Part shown: piece after piece, positions 1 to 11,727 of the stretch
Position numbering within the stretch: position 1 is the first letter of the stretch
Layout: every line of letters begins with the position of its first letter
From: Muscardinus avellanarius
Taxonomy: Eukaryota; Chordata; Mammalia; Rodentia; Gliridae
Length of the DNA: 64,000 bases
NCBI GenBank assembly: GCA_963383645.1
Contig: OY726572.1
Coordinates: forward strand, 24,993,292 to 25,057,291
Reading direction: 5' to 3'
Position numbers and translations under genes: made by a program
Notes under the pieces: model-generated
What the model was told of the DNA's origin: nothing
What the model saw: the letters and a program-made list of their open reading frames with translations, nothing else
The model's database searches: none

Positions 1-1323
1 GCCTTTAGAGGTATCTTCAGGGCCCAGGTGCATAATGCCATGGACTGAGGGGTAGGAAGACGAGTCAAGTGATATTTTCCCACAGACAGCCTCCTGGCCA
101 CGGTGGGTGTGGGCCTAGCACTAGAGAGATGTTCACTGCTGGTCCACTGAGAGCCACAGCTCGCGTTCACCAGGCACTGACTGGTGACAGATCCTGGGGC
201 TATGTTTTTACATATTTTATTTAACCCTTGCAGTCACCCAATGAGTTGTTTGATAAATACAAGAACTTCCCTTACCAACAATTTCTAATAATAGATGGCA
301 GTATTTAGTTGGTGAGCATAAAGAACCACCTGTAGGCCGGGACACAGGACTGTTATAGGAATAGATTAAGACCTAGTTGTAAGATGCTAAGATGAGGGTG
401 GGAGGGTGGGGAGCGGCCGAGCAGAATGGCAGAGGAGCTTCCTGAGGAAAGCCACTGGCCAGGACCTAAGGGCAGTATGGACGTGTGGACCACCGGGGAC
501 TGTGCTTCAAAGGGGAGGGGCAGGAGGTGACACTGAAAGATGAGTTGCAGGGGATTTTTGAAAGTAAATGAAATGTTAACTCTGAGTCAGGCTAATTGGT
601 GTGACAGGTGACAAGACATAGTATTTTTTCAGTTCTCAGAGAACGTGGGAAGTGGTGATAGAGTTGAGGCGCTGGCAACCAGGATTATGGTTGAAGTGGG
701 CGGCAGGAATGAATGGGCTCTGCAGCGTGCGGGTGGAGGGTGCGTGAAAACCCTAGACTAGCTTCATCGTCAAGGACGGTCTTTTAATCTATTATGAAGT
801 AGGATAGTGGTGATTAATGCTAAATAGACAAAAGGTCGCTTGGCTTCTGCTGCAGATGAGTTAACAGTTACCATTCTAGAGGATGTGTCATGCTCAGCCT
901 ATCAGTAAAAGAACGTCTGGTTTTTTAGATGCTTGATCAGACAGTCCACCACAGTAGGTATATTTCCTTTATCACAAACTGAGCCAGTGGTTGACCAAGC
1001 TTAAGTCGTGAATATATTTCCTTTTGACAGCCATGTTGCAAAGCCTTTATTCATGGCTTGCAGCCACTGGCCATTCCCAGCTTTAGAGCCAGGCCTGTCT
1101 GGCCTCCTCTCTTGCCCACGAGCCTTCCTCATCTGCACCTTCTCCACCCCAGCCAACAGGGTGCAGCTCTCCTGCAGGCTGCCTCCAGCTCTACCTCAGC
1201 CCCAGTGAGGACGACACATTCTCATTTTATACGACTGTTAGGAAACCAAATTGAAAACTAATTCTTACTCTAAAGTACTGACAAACATTTACAGAAGAAC
1301 TGTTTTTTAAAAAGTGAGTCTAA

Positions 1324-1510
1324 GCGGCACAGTGGCGCCTGCCTGTAATCTTAGTACTTGGAAGACCAAGACTCTTTGGTTCAAGGCCACTTAGTGAGTC
1401 CCTCAGTAACTTAGCAAGACCCTGTTTCAGAATAAAATAGGGCTGATAGGCTTGGGGGTATAGTTCAGAAGTAGAATGCCCCTGGGTTTAGTCCCCAGTA
1501 CCCCCCCCCA
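1324..1510 (+). repeat. Diverged dimeric B1/ID-type SINE
   Basis: The left arm starts with a diverged GGTGGCGC-type head and 'TGTAATCTTAG'. It runs through 'AAGACCCTGTTTCA' into a right arm with 'GGGGGTATAGTTCAGAAG' and 'CCCCTGGGTTTAGTCCCCAG'. A short C-run and CA tail follow. Many differences from the younger copies in the window suggest an old insertion. Confidence 0.85.
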
Positions 1511-1562
1511 CACACACACACAATGTGAGTCAGACCTGATGGGTTCAGAGGAAGGGGGGGAT

Positions 1563-1803
1563 TGCTTCATTTCTTTTATTTATTTATTTATTTATTTATT
1601 TATTTTTGTGGTACTGGGGTTCCTGGAAGCCCTTCTACCTCCGGGCTACACTCCCAGACCTATTTTTACATTTTATATTTGGAAACAGGGTCTCCTAAGC
1701 CAGCGCGCGGCTGGCTTCGAACCTGCGCGATCCTCCTGTCTCTGCCTCCCAAGCGCGGGGATTACTAGTGTGCGCCACCACGCCCGGCTGCTTCATTTCT
1801 TTT
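1563..1803 (-). mobile_element. Young CpG-rich dimeric SINE with 15-bp target-site duplication
   Basis: A complete minus-strand copy is flanked by the identical 15-mer TGCTTCATTTCTTTT at 1563-1577 and 1789-1803. The body (1578-1788) carries an ATTT-rich tail, a right arm with the variant ending 'CTGGAAGCCCTTCTACC', and a CpG-rich left arm. It is nearly identical to the copy at 35002-35234. The exact duplication and preserved CpGs indicate recent retrotransposition. Confidence 0.95.
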
Positions 1804-2030
1804 GTTATTACTGCTATGGAGGTAAAATTTAAGCAGTGAAAGGCACACAACTTAAACGTATAGTATGGCGATTCTGACAAACGCAAACACCATGTAACCC
1901 ACACCTTAACTTGGAGTATATATCTCTTACGCCAAAAACTTCCTCATGCTCCTTCCAGCTACATTCACCCTCACCGGCAACCAGCAATCTAATTTCCATC
2001 ACCACATATTGTTCTTGTGTGCAGCATCTA
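1804..2030 (-). repeat. Antisense L1M-like fragment
   Basis: The text around 'ACCATGTAACCCACACC', 'CTTCCTCATGCTCC' and 'GCAACCAGCAATCTAATTTC' matches the remembered pattern of antisense ancient mammalian L1 3' sequence. No reading frame survives. Subfamily is not assigned. Confidence 0.5.
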
Positions 2031-2384
2031 CTCCTGTAAGGAATCCATGCCCTGACAGCAGTCCCCAAGTGAAGCTAGCACAGCAGCCTTCTGAGGCTTT
2101 GCACCCCGGCCTGTGCCCCTGGCTCTCTGTTCACAGGTTCCCTTGCAGATCTGACACTGCACCCACACTTCTAATCCCGAAGGCCTCACCATGTGCTCAG
2201 TACCCTGAGCCAGAAACAAGCAGAGGCCACTCCTGTGCATCCTCCCACAGCCAGCTGACCGCTGCATCCCATTAGTTCTTCCTGGGAACCTTTTTAGACA
2301 CCTACTTCTCTTCTCTGGGCCCCTGCCTCCTTCCTATTCTGGTTGGCTGAATTGTAACAGCCATCACATGACTCTCCCTATTCT

Positions 2385-2690
2385 CTTGCCCTGTCCTTCT
2401 ACGCAGATGTTCTACTGCCGCCAGGGTAGTCCTTGCTGCTCTGTTTAAAATCCTAACGTAGCTCTTTGCATTCAAGAAGTTTCTCCGCCACCAATTCTGA
2501 AGTGTGAAACATGAGGCCCTGCGCCTCGTGCCTTCAGCCCACTTGAGTGCCCCTCCCCTGTGTGCGCCGCCGCACTCCACCTGCCCAGCCAGCCGGCCTT
2601 GTCCCTTACACGTGCCAGTAGCACCATTTAAGGCCTCATGCACACCCGCCTCCCTGAGTATGTTGGGGGGAACACAGGAACCCTGTTTTA
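2385..2690 (-). repeat. Possible antisense LINE-2 fragment
   Basis: Phrases such as 'TTTAAAATCCTAACGTAGCTC' followed by 'AGGCCCTGCGCCTCGTGCC' and a run of CCA-rich text follow the order expected in antisense L2 ORF remnants. Decay is heavy and no frame is intact, so this is a weak call. Confidence 0.35.
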
Positions 2691-2840
2691 CTTACTTCCA
2701 GCATCTGGCTTTCTTCTGTGTCTAACCACTTATTCAAGTCTGATTCTAAGTTTTCTTTCTAGTAACTATCATGGTTATATTGGGATAAAGGTGAGAAAGT
2801 TGTGTTTTCATTTGGAGAGTTGAGTATAGTAATAAGAGGT

Positions 2841-3054
2841 ACCACCAGCTGTGATGGCATACTTGTAATCTCAGTACTTGGGAGGCTGAGACAAGAGGAT
2901 TTCAGGTTCATGACCAGCCTCAGCTACTTAGTGAGGCCCTCTACAACTGAGTAAGACTGTTTCAAAATAAAGAATAAAAAATAGGGCTGAGGGGATAGCT
3001 AAGTGGATAGAATACCCCTGGGTTCATTTCCCAATACCGCAAAAAAAAAAAAAA
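2841..3054 (+). repeat. Dimeric B1/ID-type SINE in LCLAT1 intron
   Basis: Both arms and an A-tail of about 14 are present: 'GTGATGGCATACTTGTAATC', linker 'AAAATAAAGAATAAAAAAT', right arm 'GGGCTGAGGGGATAGC', and 'CCCCTGGGTTCATTTCCC'. The linker supplies AATAAA hexamers in sense with LCLAT1. Confidence 0.9.
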
Positions 3055-3392
3055 ACTACCAAAGTAGTTAATCCCGTGGATAAAAGGACTAGTCTTATAT
3101 TCATTAGTTCCCATCTCAAATCTTACTTAAGGTGCTTACTATCCATTTCTGGGATTTCTGTTTCTGGGAATGAAGATAATATCTTTCTAGAGGTTTTTGC
3201 AGTAATTAGCAAGTAGAGAAAAACATAAAAATGACTGGTAAATATTGACCCAAGTGCCAGGAACACTCGTATTTATAGCCCTTGTTTGTTCATCGAGGTT
3301 CTCACTGTCCTGGTTTGTTGGTGTTTGGGATTCTGCCTTGTAATGTGAATCAGCACGATGCCCCAGCTGATCATTGCTAAAACAAAGCTATT

Positions 3393-3413
3393 TTTATCTT
3401 TTCCAAACCTAGG
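3393..3413 (+). promoter_or_regulatory. LCLAT1: 3' splice acceptor of terminal LCLAT1 exon
   Basis: A pyrimidine-rich run ('TTTTTATCTTTTCC') leads to AAACCTAG at 3405-3412. The exon then starts with GT, completing a split glycine codon (phase 1). The reading frame upstream of the AG does not resemble the protein, while the frame downstream does at once, which fixes the boundary. Confidence 0.88.
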
Positions 3414-3909
3414 TAAGAACCTGGATGCTGTCCATGACATCACTGTGGCATATCCTTACAACATTCCTCAAACAGAGAAGCACCTCCTCCAAGGAAACTT
3501 CCCCAAGGAGATCCACTTTCACGTGCACCGACATCCGGTGGACTCCCTGCCCACGTCCAAGGAGGCCCTGCAGCTCTGGTGCCACAAGCGCTGGGAGGAG
3601 AAGGAAGAGAGGCTGCGCTCCTTCTACCAGGGGGAGAAAACGTTTCACTTTACTGGGCAGGGTGTGATTCCACCTTGCAAGTCTGAGCTCAGGGTCCTGG
3701 GGGTCAAGTTGCTGTCTCTCCTGTACTGGACCCTGTTCAGCCCTGCAATGTGCCTGCTCATATATTTGTACAGCTTTGTCCGGTGGTATTTCATAGTCTC
3801 CATTGTAATCTTAGTGCTGCAGGAGAGAATATTCGGTGGACTGGAAATCATTGAAATTGCATGGTACCGTTTTTTACATAAGCAGTCACTGAAATTCAAA
3901 GAAAAATGA
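3413..3909 (+). CDS. LCLAT1: LCLAT1 terminal coding exon (C-terminal part of lysocardiolipin/lysophosphatidylinositol acyltransferase 1)
   Basis: LCLAT1 transfers acyl groups from acyl-CoA to lysophospholipids (lysocardiolipin, lysophosphatidylinositol and related lipids) in ER and mitochondria-associated membranes. It belongs to the PlsC/AGPAT acyltransferase family. This exon encodes the last 164 full codons plus a split Gly, ending at TGA 3907-3909. Recognisable family text includes GKNLDAVHDITVAYPYNIPQ, the cytosolic segment EIHFHVHRHPVDSLPTSK, LQLWCHKRWEEKEERLRSFY and VIPPCKSELRVLG. Two hydrophobic stretches follow, about exon residues 95-118 (LLSLLYWTLFSPAMCLLIYLY) and 122-140, consistent with C-terminal membrane helices, then a short basic tail ending KFKEK. 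The catalytic HX4D box is upstream of the window. The frame is intact, with no stop or shift, so this looks like the functional gene and not a processed copy: it is bounded by a splice acceptor and intron. An in-frame ATG at 3358 is intronic and is not the start. Confidence 0.95.
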
Positions 3910-5179
3910 GTAAGACAGGAAGGCTCACAGTGGAAACACTGAGGGGTACTTTGAAATGGTCTAAGCCTTTGTAAACTGAGATGCATTTTTTGCATGACCG
4001 TTAAATATTTCTTACTATCATCATTATTTGTTCAAGATATTTTGCACTTAATTTTGTGAGGAAAATATTGCTACAATTTTTTTTAATCTCTGAATGTAAT
4101 TTTGATGCTGTTAGGTAGCAGGGATTGATTGCTGTGAAATAACTTGGGCCAGAGTATTATTAAGCAGTCATCAGGCTGTTCACAGACAAGGTACAGACAG
4201 GTGGTTCTGAAAGGCCCAGCCCTCTTACTTAACAGACTTCCAGGCCAAGCACCAGTCTGGACTCGTGAGCACTGGCCCCACACGGCTGGCACTCCCTGCC
4301 CCACTGCCCCGGAGGTGAGCAAGCGCCCTTCTGCAGGTGTCGGGCAGGTAGTGCCCCGGGGCACTGTCCACACCTTCTACACCAGTCGAGCCTCCTACCC
4401 TTCCTTAAGATCAGAAGCCAGACCAGCCCTTCCCTACACGGAGCAGCATCTGGGTGGGAAGCCACCACTCTTCATGGTATCTTGAGCTGGCCCAGCTGTC
4501 GGAAGACCGCCCGTGCTCTTTCTTCATGTGGGAAATCACCCTGCACGCGTCTCGCAACCACAGGCTCTCCACTCGGAAACCTTGGTTTTAAGTTTTAAAG
4601 ATAGCAATTAATTCAGTTCAGTTTTTAAGTTCTTCACTCACTCTCGATCTTGCAGGCTTACAACTGGTCGGCAGGTGGAATTTTTTCTGCATTACAAATG
4701 GTACACGTGTAGTCACGTACTTTGAAAAGCATGCTGAGAACATTCTGTTATTGCAGACAGAGCCATCTTGTGAAACATTTCTTTAAAACATAACAAAAAA
4801 GGAAGATTATTGTTTTCTTCATATGCATGAGTGTCTCGCTTCTGCCGTTAAAACAACAAAAACGCTTGTGAACAGGGCAGTAATGGCGTATCCTAAATTA
4901 CTCAACCTCTGCAGCCTTGATGACTTTTACTCATAACCCCAAAATGATTCGCGCAAAACTCATTTTTTTTCAATGAAAGCAAGAAATCTCTCTCTTTTTA
5001 GTCCCAGGCTTCCTCTCGATGGTAATATTTGAACCCACTTTTTATCAACCATTCATCTAAATATTCCTGTCCTTAAGAGTCAGTGGAAAATCCAGCAAAC
5101 CAACAGCACCAGTCTCTTCCTGAGGCAGAAAAGGCTATGGTGATTGTTTCCACCCATTGGAACTGTGAGCTGTGCACTC

Positions 5180-5233
5180 ATCTTCCTTCCTTCCTTCCTT
5201 CCTTCCTTCCTTCCCTCCTTCCTTTCTTTCCAT
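5180..5233. repeat. (TTCC)n microsatellite
   Basis: About a dozen TTCC tetranucleotides with minor interruptions (CCC, TTTC) near the right end. It lies inside the probable LCLAT1 3' UTR. Confidence 0.95.
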
Positions 5234-6135
5234 CTAATACGGATAGTGGTCAGAGGTACAGAAATAGAGAGCAATTAAAAGTCTTTAGCTATTAGCAAGT
5301 CTGTCAGCTTTACTCCTCTATTAAACCAGCCTCAACAGCTATTTATTGCTTTGTGTACTCTTTGGGCATGAATGCCTTCTCTTTAATAGACATTTCTATT
5401 TGCTTGACAGTGACTTTTACCCAACAATTGAATCATGTACTGCCATGGAAGGTAAACACATCACATATCGTGAGCTGAACTGACTGAGCAGATCCTGTGA
5501 GAAAGCGCTGGCTGGGGCATAACACTGTTGACACATTGTTTTTATGGGGAGAGTACTAACTAGTACCTCTACTGAAGCCACCAGCCCACACTTGCTCCTC
5601 AGAGCTGCTGCTGATCCCCACCGAGAGCTTCCTGATTAGTTATTATTAGTTATTATGCATGTCTCCCAACCCGCCCATGTACATCTTTGTGGGCCAAAAG
5701 GGTTATTGTTGCTTATTTGTTTAAGCAAACAAAACTTTTTTTTCTTCTCTTAATGAACGGAGTTTCAAATTTAAGTTCCTCCAAAGCTTCTTTGGGTTGT
5801 ATTTAAACCCAAATAGTTTTGATAATTAGGATTGTATTAATCCTGGGATAAAAATGATAAGCTGTCTTTTCTACCCCAGAGGCATTTGTAACTACCCCCC
5901 ACCCTTCCTGCAAATTTACCTGCCTCGCTGGTCAAGATAAAACTTCCATTTAATTGTGTGTCCTCTCACTCTGAAACCTTTAAATGGAAAAAAAATTTTT
6001 TTGCTTTTTGATCATAGAAAATATGTCTAAGATAAAATACAAGAAAATTGTTTACCTACCCAAAATTCATCATTTTAAGTCCTAAAACTGGGGAATATAG
6101 ACATCATCTTTGATCCAATAATTAGAAATAATTCC

Positions 6136-6311
6136 AGCCAGGCATGGTGTGCACACTTGTAATCCCAGTACTTCAGAGGCTGAGACAGGAGCATCTCAGG
6201 ATTTGAGGACAGCCTTAGCTACTTAGTGAGACTCTGTTTCAAAATAAAAGATAAAATAAGGCTAAGAGTATAGCTCAGAGATAGAATTACCCAGTACCAC
6301 AGAAAAAAATT
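6136..6311 (+). repeat. Dimeric B1/ID-type SINE in LCLAT1 3' UTR
   Basis: The left arm 'CCAGGCATGGTGTGCACAC' and a truncated right arm ('GGCTAAGAGTATAGCTCAG') end in an A-run. The linker holds AATAAA at 6243-6248. Confidence 0.88.
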
Positions 6312-6439
6312 ATGAACTCCAAAAAAGAAATCCATTTTTATTGCAAGAGGCTTGTTTTTTATTGTAGCTATCTGTGCTTACATCCACACTTAGCCAAGCA
6401 TAAAGCCTGTTTTTTTTTTTTAATTAAAAAAAATTTAAA

Positions 6440-6652
6440 GAGAGCCAGGTGTGGTAGCACACACTTGTAATCCCAGCATTCGGGAGGCTGAGACAGGAGA
6501 ATTGCGGTTCACGGACAGCCTCAGCTACTTAGTGAGGCCCTTTCCAACTCAGTGAGACCCTGTTTCAAAATAAAGAATAAAATATTGAGCTGAGGTGTTA
6601 CTCAGAGGAGAATGCCCCTGGGTTCCATCTTCGGTACCACAAAAAAAAATAA
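6440..6652 (+). repeat. Dimeric B1/ID-type SINE in LCLAT1 3' UTR
   Basis: A full copy starts at 'GAGCCAGGTGTGGTAGC' and ends 'GGTACCACAAAAAAAAA'. AATAAA hexamers lie at 6569-6574 and 6576-6581 in sense with the host gene. Confidence 0.92.
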
Positions 6653-7778
6653 AAAAATAATAGCTATAGTTAGTGATTTGGCTCTCAGAACTCTTTAAAG
6701 TTGGTAGTAAAATGTTGAGTATAAACACTCCTGTGCTTGTGACGGGCCTGCCACACCTCCACCGTATCACCTGGGCTCAGCGGCTGCCAGTCTTGCAGCA
6801 GCAGATGGCTTTCTGCTCACTGCCCTTCCCAGCCCTTTGAAGGTGAACTCCGTGGACCCTGAGTGTTCACAGGGCTGTTTGTCCAATTGCCAAACTTACT
6901 ATTCTGAAAGGTTTTAAGTATATCAAGTGAGTTTAATTATAATGAATCATTAAACTTAAATATGAGCCTGCCAGGAGGGACACTGGCTAGGTGACAAGTT
7001 TCTTGTAGCAGACATTTTTGATGAAACAAGCCAAAGCAACTCTAAAATTCAGTCAAAGAACATGTTGGTAAAAGATTCAAAAGTAAATATTCAAATGAGC
7101 CCATCATTTATAATACAAAAATGCAGGTTAAAAAGAAATATCAGCTTCTACTTAAGTCACTTTGAAATTAGTAATTTCAACAGCACCATGTCAAGAACTG
7201 TTTATTGGTATCTAAGACTGAATTCTACAGACAGACCCTCCTCTTCTCCCTGCACTTCAAACTCTGGCCCAGATGGCACCCCCTGTGCACTCTTACAGTA
7301 AAGATTAGTGGAGGGAGCCTGCTGGTGGTAAATTGTTTACATTTCTTTATATAAATAATGTGCTTTCAGTGCCTTAGTTATGGATCCCTTTCTTTTTCTT
7401 ATTCCAAGAATTCTGCAATGTATTTCTAAGGTAAAGTCTTTTGCTACTCACTGAGAGGAACCTATGGTTGGTAAACACCACTCCGTCATGATGTGGAGAA
7501 GAGCCCGCCATGCTGAGGTAGTGGTTGCCTTAGAGATGTTATTTATGCTGTAGATAAGGAAAATGGTTTTGCCACACAGAGAGCTTTAGATTAGATAAAT
7601 TTGTCTTTTATGTACCTTAAATTTTTATTTCAGAAGAGAATCTTGGTTTTGATAATTCATTTTTAAAAAATCATTATGTGGAAAACATGAAGTTTTAAAA
7701 ATAACTCACAAAATGGCCTTAGTTTTCAATGTCTACTGGTATGTTTTGTGGGTTGTATTATCTGTAATATACATCCAA

Positions 7779-7784
7779 AATAAA
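7779..7784 (+). terminator. LCLAT1: Candidate LCLAT1 poly(A) signal
   Basis: A canonical AATAAA stands in unique sequence, followed 24-45 nt later by a GT/T-rich stretch (7808-7831, 'CATGTGTTTTCCAGTTCTG'). This is the best match in the region to a complete cleavage/polyadenylation site. Cleavage would be expected near 7795-7806. Confidence 0.65.
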
Positions 7785-7805
7785 GTGGAGTAAATTAAAT
7801 AGAGT

Positions 7806-8570
7806 TTACATGTGTTTTCCAGTTCTGTTCTGACAGGAATGACAGGAACTATAGATTTATCCTGACACCACTTAGTTTACCCACACTTGACAGCCTTACC
7901 ATCTGCAGTATTAAAAAAGAACTGGTAGGTTAGAATTCTTATTTCTGTTTCCATGACTGAAGAAGTCCAGGGGCCACAGCTGAATTCAGAGGTCAGTGCA
8001 TGTCATAAGAGCCTAATTTTCCTCAAGACAGTGTAGTCATTCCAGGGTGGGTACCAGCTCTTAGATGTAAGCAGGACTCCATTCTCCCCTTCCTCACCTC
8101 TGCACGGTAGTTTAGCAATGAAAACACGTCTTGAATCAAAACCTGACAATTGCATACAAACGTCCTTAGCAAACAAGACACACATGAACACCGTAGAACC
8201 TACCCCTGTGAGCTGTAATCCCACTCGGTCGAGTCCTTCATGTGAAGGTTTCACTCTGGGGGAAGCCTGTTGTGTTGTTCCCTGGGAAAAGGACATGTGG
8301 AGCCAAAAAAGCTCAGCCCAGCCATAGGAGTGCAGGGCCTGCGGTCTGGGCTACAGGACCTGCAGCGCTCCTATAATCGGTTGAGCCAAGGGAGAGAGGA
8401 GAACATGGTCTCTCTAGCCACCCAATTGTCCAGCATGACTCAAGCAGCTTCCCCTGTAGGATGGGGCGTTGATGAGGGCACCTCAGATGCCAGCCATGGA
8501 CACAAAAATGAACCTACCACACCACACCAATGGTGGCCTCTTTGTGCCCCCCCCAAAATTTTTTTTCCTT
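7806..8570. other. Unique sequence, no gene seen
   Basis: Intergenic sequence directly after the inferred LCLAT1 end. Short open frames exist on both strands but none shows a recognisable domain or splice-site context. No repeat was recognised. Confidence 0.5.
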
Positions 8571-8778
8571 TTTTGCAGTACTAGGGGTTGGACCCAGGGG
8601 CATACTATCACTGAGCTATACCCCTAGTTCTATTTTTATTTTATTTATTTGAAACTAGAATCTCACTAAGTTGTGGAGGGGCTCACTAAGTAGCTGAAGC
8701 TGGCTGTGAACCCACAATCCTCCTGTCTCAGCCTCCCAAGTACTGGGATTACAAGCATGAGCCACCATACTCAGCTTC
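8571..8778 (-). repeat. Dimeric B1/ID-type SINE
   Basis: The antisense right arm ('GTACTAGGGGTTGGACCCAG'), linker and left arm ending 'GGGATTACAAGCATGAGCC' are all present. Moderately diverged. Confidence 0.92.
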
Positions 8779-8799
8779 CAAAATATCTTAAGGTCAGTC

Positions 8800-8992
8800 G
8801 CTGGGCATGGTGGCGCACACCTGTAATCCCAGTACTTGGGAAACTCAGACAGGAGGATCGCAAGTTTGTGGCCAGCTTCAGCTACTTAGTGAGACCCTGT
8901 TTAAAAATAAAGAACAAGAAAATAGGGCTGTGAGTGTAGTTCAGAGGCAGAATGTCTCCTGGGCTCCATACCCAGTACTCAAAAAAATTAAG
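8800..8992 (+). repeat. Dimeric B1/ID-type SINE
   Basis: The sense copy starts 'GCTGGGCATGGTGGCGCAC' just 22 bp after the preceding antisense copy, so the pair forms an inverted SINE pair that could fold in RNA. The right arm ends 'CCATACCCAGTACTCAAAAA'. Confidence 0.92.
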
Positions 8993-9370
8993 TTAGTGAA
9001 GAGAATTTGTGTTCTCCTGACCATGTGGACTTGATTTACAGGGGCCACACGGTGGCATGGTGTGTGTGTCCTCTGAGGTCAAAACCAGTGGGGAAGAATA
9101 AGAGAGACTTCCTCCCCCAGGGCCTCAGTCACACCCAAACTAAGTCTCAGTGCTCATTCATGAGCCACTCACTTGACCATCGACACCAGACAGGTCACAT
9201 CCCTGAGTTACCACCCTCTGCAGTCAGAGCCAGGGCCTGTTTCCCTGGGCCTGGACCAAGGGTGGGGGAGTAATGAGTTTTAATACAAAAACCAGAGATT
9301 GTTATTGAGAATAGCATGAGTTGACATCAGAATGAGCTAAATGATCACAGACATCCACCACAACTTATTG

Positions 9371-9608
9371 AAATTTCCAAACTAAGCCTGGCGTGGTGGC
9401 GCATGCTGGTAATCCCAGCGTTTGGGAGGCTGAGACAGGAGGATGGCAGTTACTTAATACAGCCTCAGCTACATAGGCCCTTTGCAACTCAATGAGACCC
9501 TGTTTCAAAATAAAGAATAAAAAAAAAAAAAAATAGGGCCGAGGATGTAGCTTGGAGATAGAATGCCCCTGGGTTCCATCCCTAGTACTGCAAAAAAAAT
9601 TTCCAAAC
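9371..9608 (+). mobile_element. Dimeric B1/ID-type SINE with 12-bp target-site duplication
   Basis: AAATTTCCAAAC occurs at 9371-9382 and again at 9597-9608, directly flanking a complete SINE (9383-9596). The linker is expanded to a run of about 13 A. Confidence 0.93.
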
Positions 9609-11260
9609 CTCCCAGTGGAGCTGGGGCAGGTGGCATGGTTTCTAGAGAGGCTCTCAGGCCCTGAGACAGACAGAGACAGCCTTCTCCATCAACACTAGTG
9701 GACATTTGGGAACCCAGGGTTCCCTAGAGCTGTGTGCAGACAGTGGTCCATCTGGACTCTTAAGTTGTTGCTTCCGGGCAGATGGTCCAAACTGAAGCAA
9801 CACAGTAGTGAGAGCATTTTCCTTCCATGGGAAGTTTGTATAAATACTGCAGCTTTCATGTCTCCCTGTTGGCTGACACAGTTCTCCTCCCAGCACTGCA
9901 GGCTCAGAGTCTTTGTCATTCATTCCTCCCTCTCCTGCCTGGACATCTGAGCTGTCAACACAACAATGGCTTCTTCTTGGGGCCAGCCTTTCCTGATGGT
10001 CAGCACGGCACACCTAACACGTGTGTCAGACCTGGGCAAGTCTGGGCACCTTCGTTCCCCCCACACCAACCCAGACCCGCTCCCCTCACCCAACACTATT
10101 TTAACCATGGAACCTTGCTCCTCCCAGCCCTGAGTGCTTCCTCCTGGCTAACTAACAGACCACACTCCTCTGCCCAGCCCAGTTCCTCCCACCCCAGCCT
10201 AACCTCATTCTCAAGATTTTGCCCTGTTTAACCCTTTCACAAGGTTGCCCAAGCCTCCGTGATTCCCCAAACCTCATCATCCCCCGGGCCTTCCTCACTG
10301 CACACATTCCTTGCACAAAATAGGTACTTTCTTAACTAGCCTTAGCCTTGTTAAATTCCACTTTTTCTCTGAGTTTTCTTTTCCTAATCAATCTAGCTTG
10401 AAATGTCCTCTTCCTTTTGTCACAGGTAATCTCTCTCTGCAACACTCTTGACGATATCACACCATCTTAGGTTATAGCTGCTTTTCAGTCTTACCATCTC
10501 GGCTAGACTACGCTTCTGGAAAGCTAAGATAAGGCTATTGCCTATTTCTCTTATCCCAAACTGTTCTGCCTGGCCACTCTTTTTGCACAATAAATTTTTA
10601 AGGGTGATTCCTTGGAAGTCATTTTGAAAGCATTCTGTTCTAAACTAAAGTAGGTGCAGACGTTTACCGTTTAAAAATAAAACTAATAAGATACAAACTC
10701 GCCTCCTCTAGAAAATAACATTATTTTATAAAAATCAAATCACTTGTGAATGACAATGTGATTTACAAAAATGTATTCGTTTCTGAAGTCTTAAAGGTAG
10801 AAAAAAAAAGTTGAAAAAAAATATGTTCCTGCAAGAAACCATCCGACTAATTTCACTCTCTTCCTCCCCCATAGGCATACTATGGGGGAGAGTTCACCAA
10901 TATTTAAAATCTCACTTCCCTTGTCCCAGGATCTCCCTTCTAGAAACCTATTCGAAAAGCACACTGCCAGAAACATTACAAGATGCATGCATGGAACTCT
11001 TTACTTAGGCTCTGTTTGTAAGAATAGTTTCTTGGAAAAAAACAAATGCCCATGATAGGGGACTGATGGAAGACTCTCTGGTATAATTCTATGATTGAGT
11101 CTCATGCAGCTAAACAAGGATGTGAAGATCCTCTATGCCACTGATAGGGGAGTTATTCCCAGGATATTATGGTAAGTGAAAAGAGGAGACACGTACAGGC
11201 ATGCTTTCCGTTCTCTAAGAAGGTAAGACCATACAGATACACACACTTATATGAAAGTTT
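9609..11260. other. Mostly unique sequence, no gene seen
   Basis: The 9600-10600 part is CT-rich on this strand with loosely L2-like phrases around 10390-10600. 10620-11260 is AT-rich. No exon or promoter could be supported. Confidence 0.45.
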
Positions 11261-11267
11261 TTAAATT

Positions 11268-11712
11268 TTGTGTGTGTGTGGGGGGGGGGGGTGTTACTGG
11301 GGATTGAACCCAGAGGCATTCTACCTCCAAGCTATACCCCCAGCCCTATTTCCTTCCTTCCCTCCTTCCTTTCTCTTTCTTTCTTTCTTTCTTCGTTTCT
11401 TTCTTTCCTTCAGTACTGGGGATGGAACCCAGGGTAAGATACACCCCAGCCCTGTTTTTTATTCTTTTCGAGACAGGGTCTCATTGAGTTGCAAAGGACC
11501 TAAGTAGCTGAGGCTGTCCATGAACCAAGATCCTCCTATCTCAGTCTCCCAAATGTTGGGATTACAAGTGTGCACCACCATGCCAGGCTCCTGTTTTATT
11601 TCTTATTTGGAAACAAGGTTTCACTAGGTTGCTAAGAGCCTTGTTAAGTTGCTGGGGCTGGTTTTGAACATAGGATCCTCCTATCTTCTCCTCTTAGGTA
11701 CTGAGATTATAG
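11268..11712 (-). mobile_element. Nested SINEs: one B1/ID SINE inserted in the linker of another
   Basis: The outer copy is split: its right arm is at about 11292-11350 ('ACTGGGGATTGAACCCAGAG') and its left arm at about 11592-11712 ('TTATTTGGAAACAAGGTTTC'). Between them lie a TTCC/TTTC-rich tract (11350-11412) and a complete inner antisense SINE (11413-11590). A TG/G-run precedes the outer copy. The order fits insertion of a SINE into the A-rich linker of an older one. Confidence 0.88.
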
Positions 11713-11727
11713 TTATCTCAATCTTTT

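Larger units (their letters stand above)
1..3412 (+). other. LCLAT1: 3' part of the last LCLAT1 intron
   Basis: This stretch lies upstream of the terminal LCLAT1 exon and ends in a splice acceptor. It holds three SINEs (1324-1510, 1563-1803, 2841-3054), an antisense L1-like piece (1804-2030) and an L2-like piece (2385-2690). No earlier LCLAT1 exon was recognised, so the exons encoding the catalytic HX4D acyltransferase motif must lie upstream of the window. Positions 1-1320 hold nothing I can name. The intron assignment follows from the exon; it was not tested against a transcript. Confidence 0.8.
3910..7805 (+). other. LCLAT1: Probable LCLAT1 3' untranslated region
   Basis: No frame resembling a protein follows the stop codon. 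The sequence stays AT-rich and mostly non-repetitive until a canonical AATAAA with a GT-rich downstream element near 7780-7830. It contains a TTCC microsatellite (5180-5233) and two sense SINEs (6136-6311, 6440-6652). A 3' UTR of about 3.9 kb is plausible for this gene, but the endpoint is inferred; earlier cleavage at SINE-borne hexamers is possible. Confidence 0.65.

Noticed and set aside
3358..3412. In-frame ATG upstream of the LCLAT1 exon as a start codon
   Set aside because: The 18 codons before the acceptor do not resemble the protein and lie in the pyrimidine tract and intron end.
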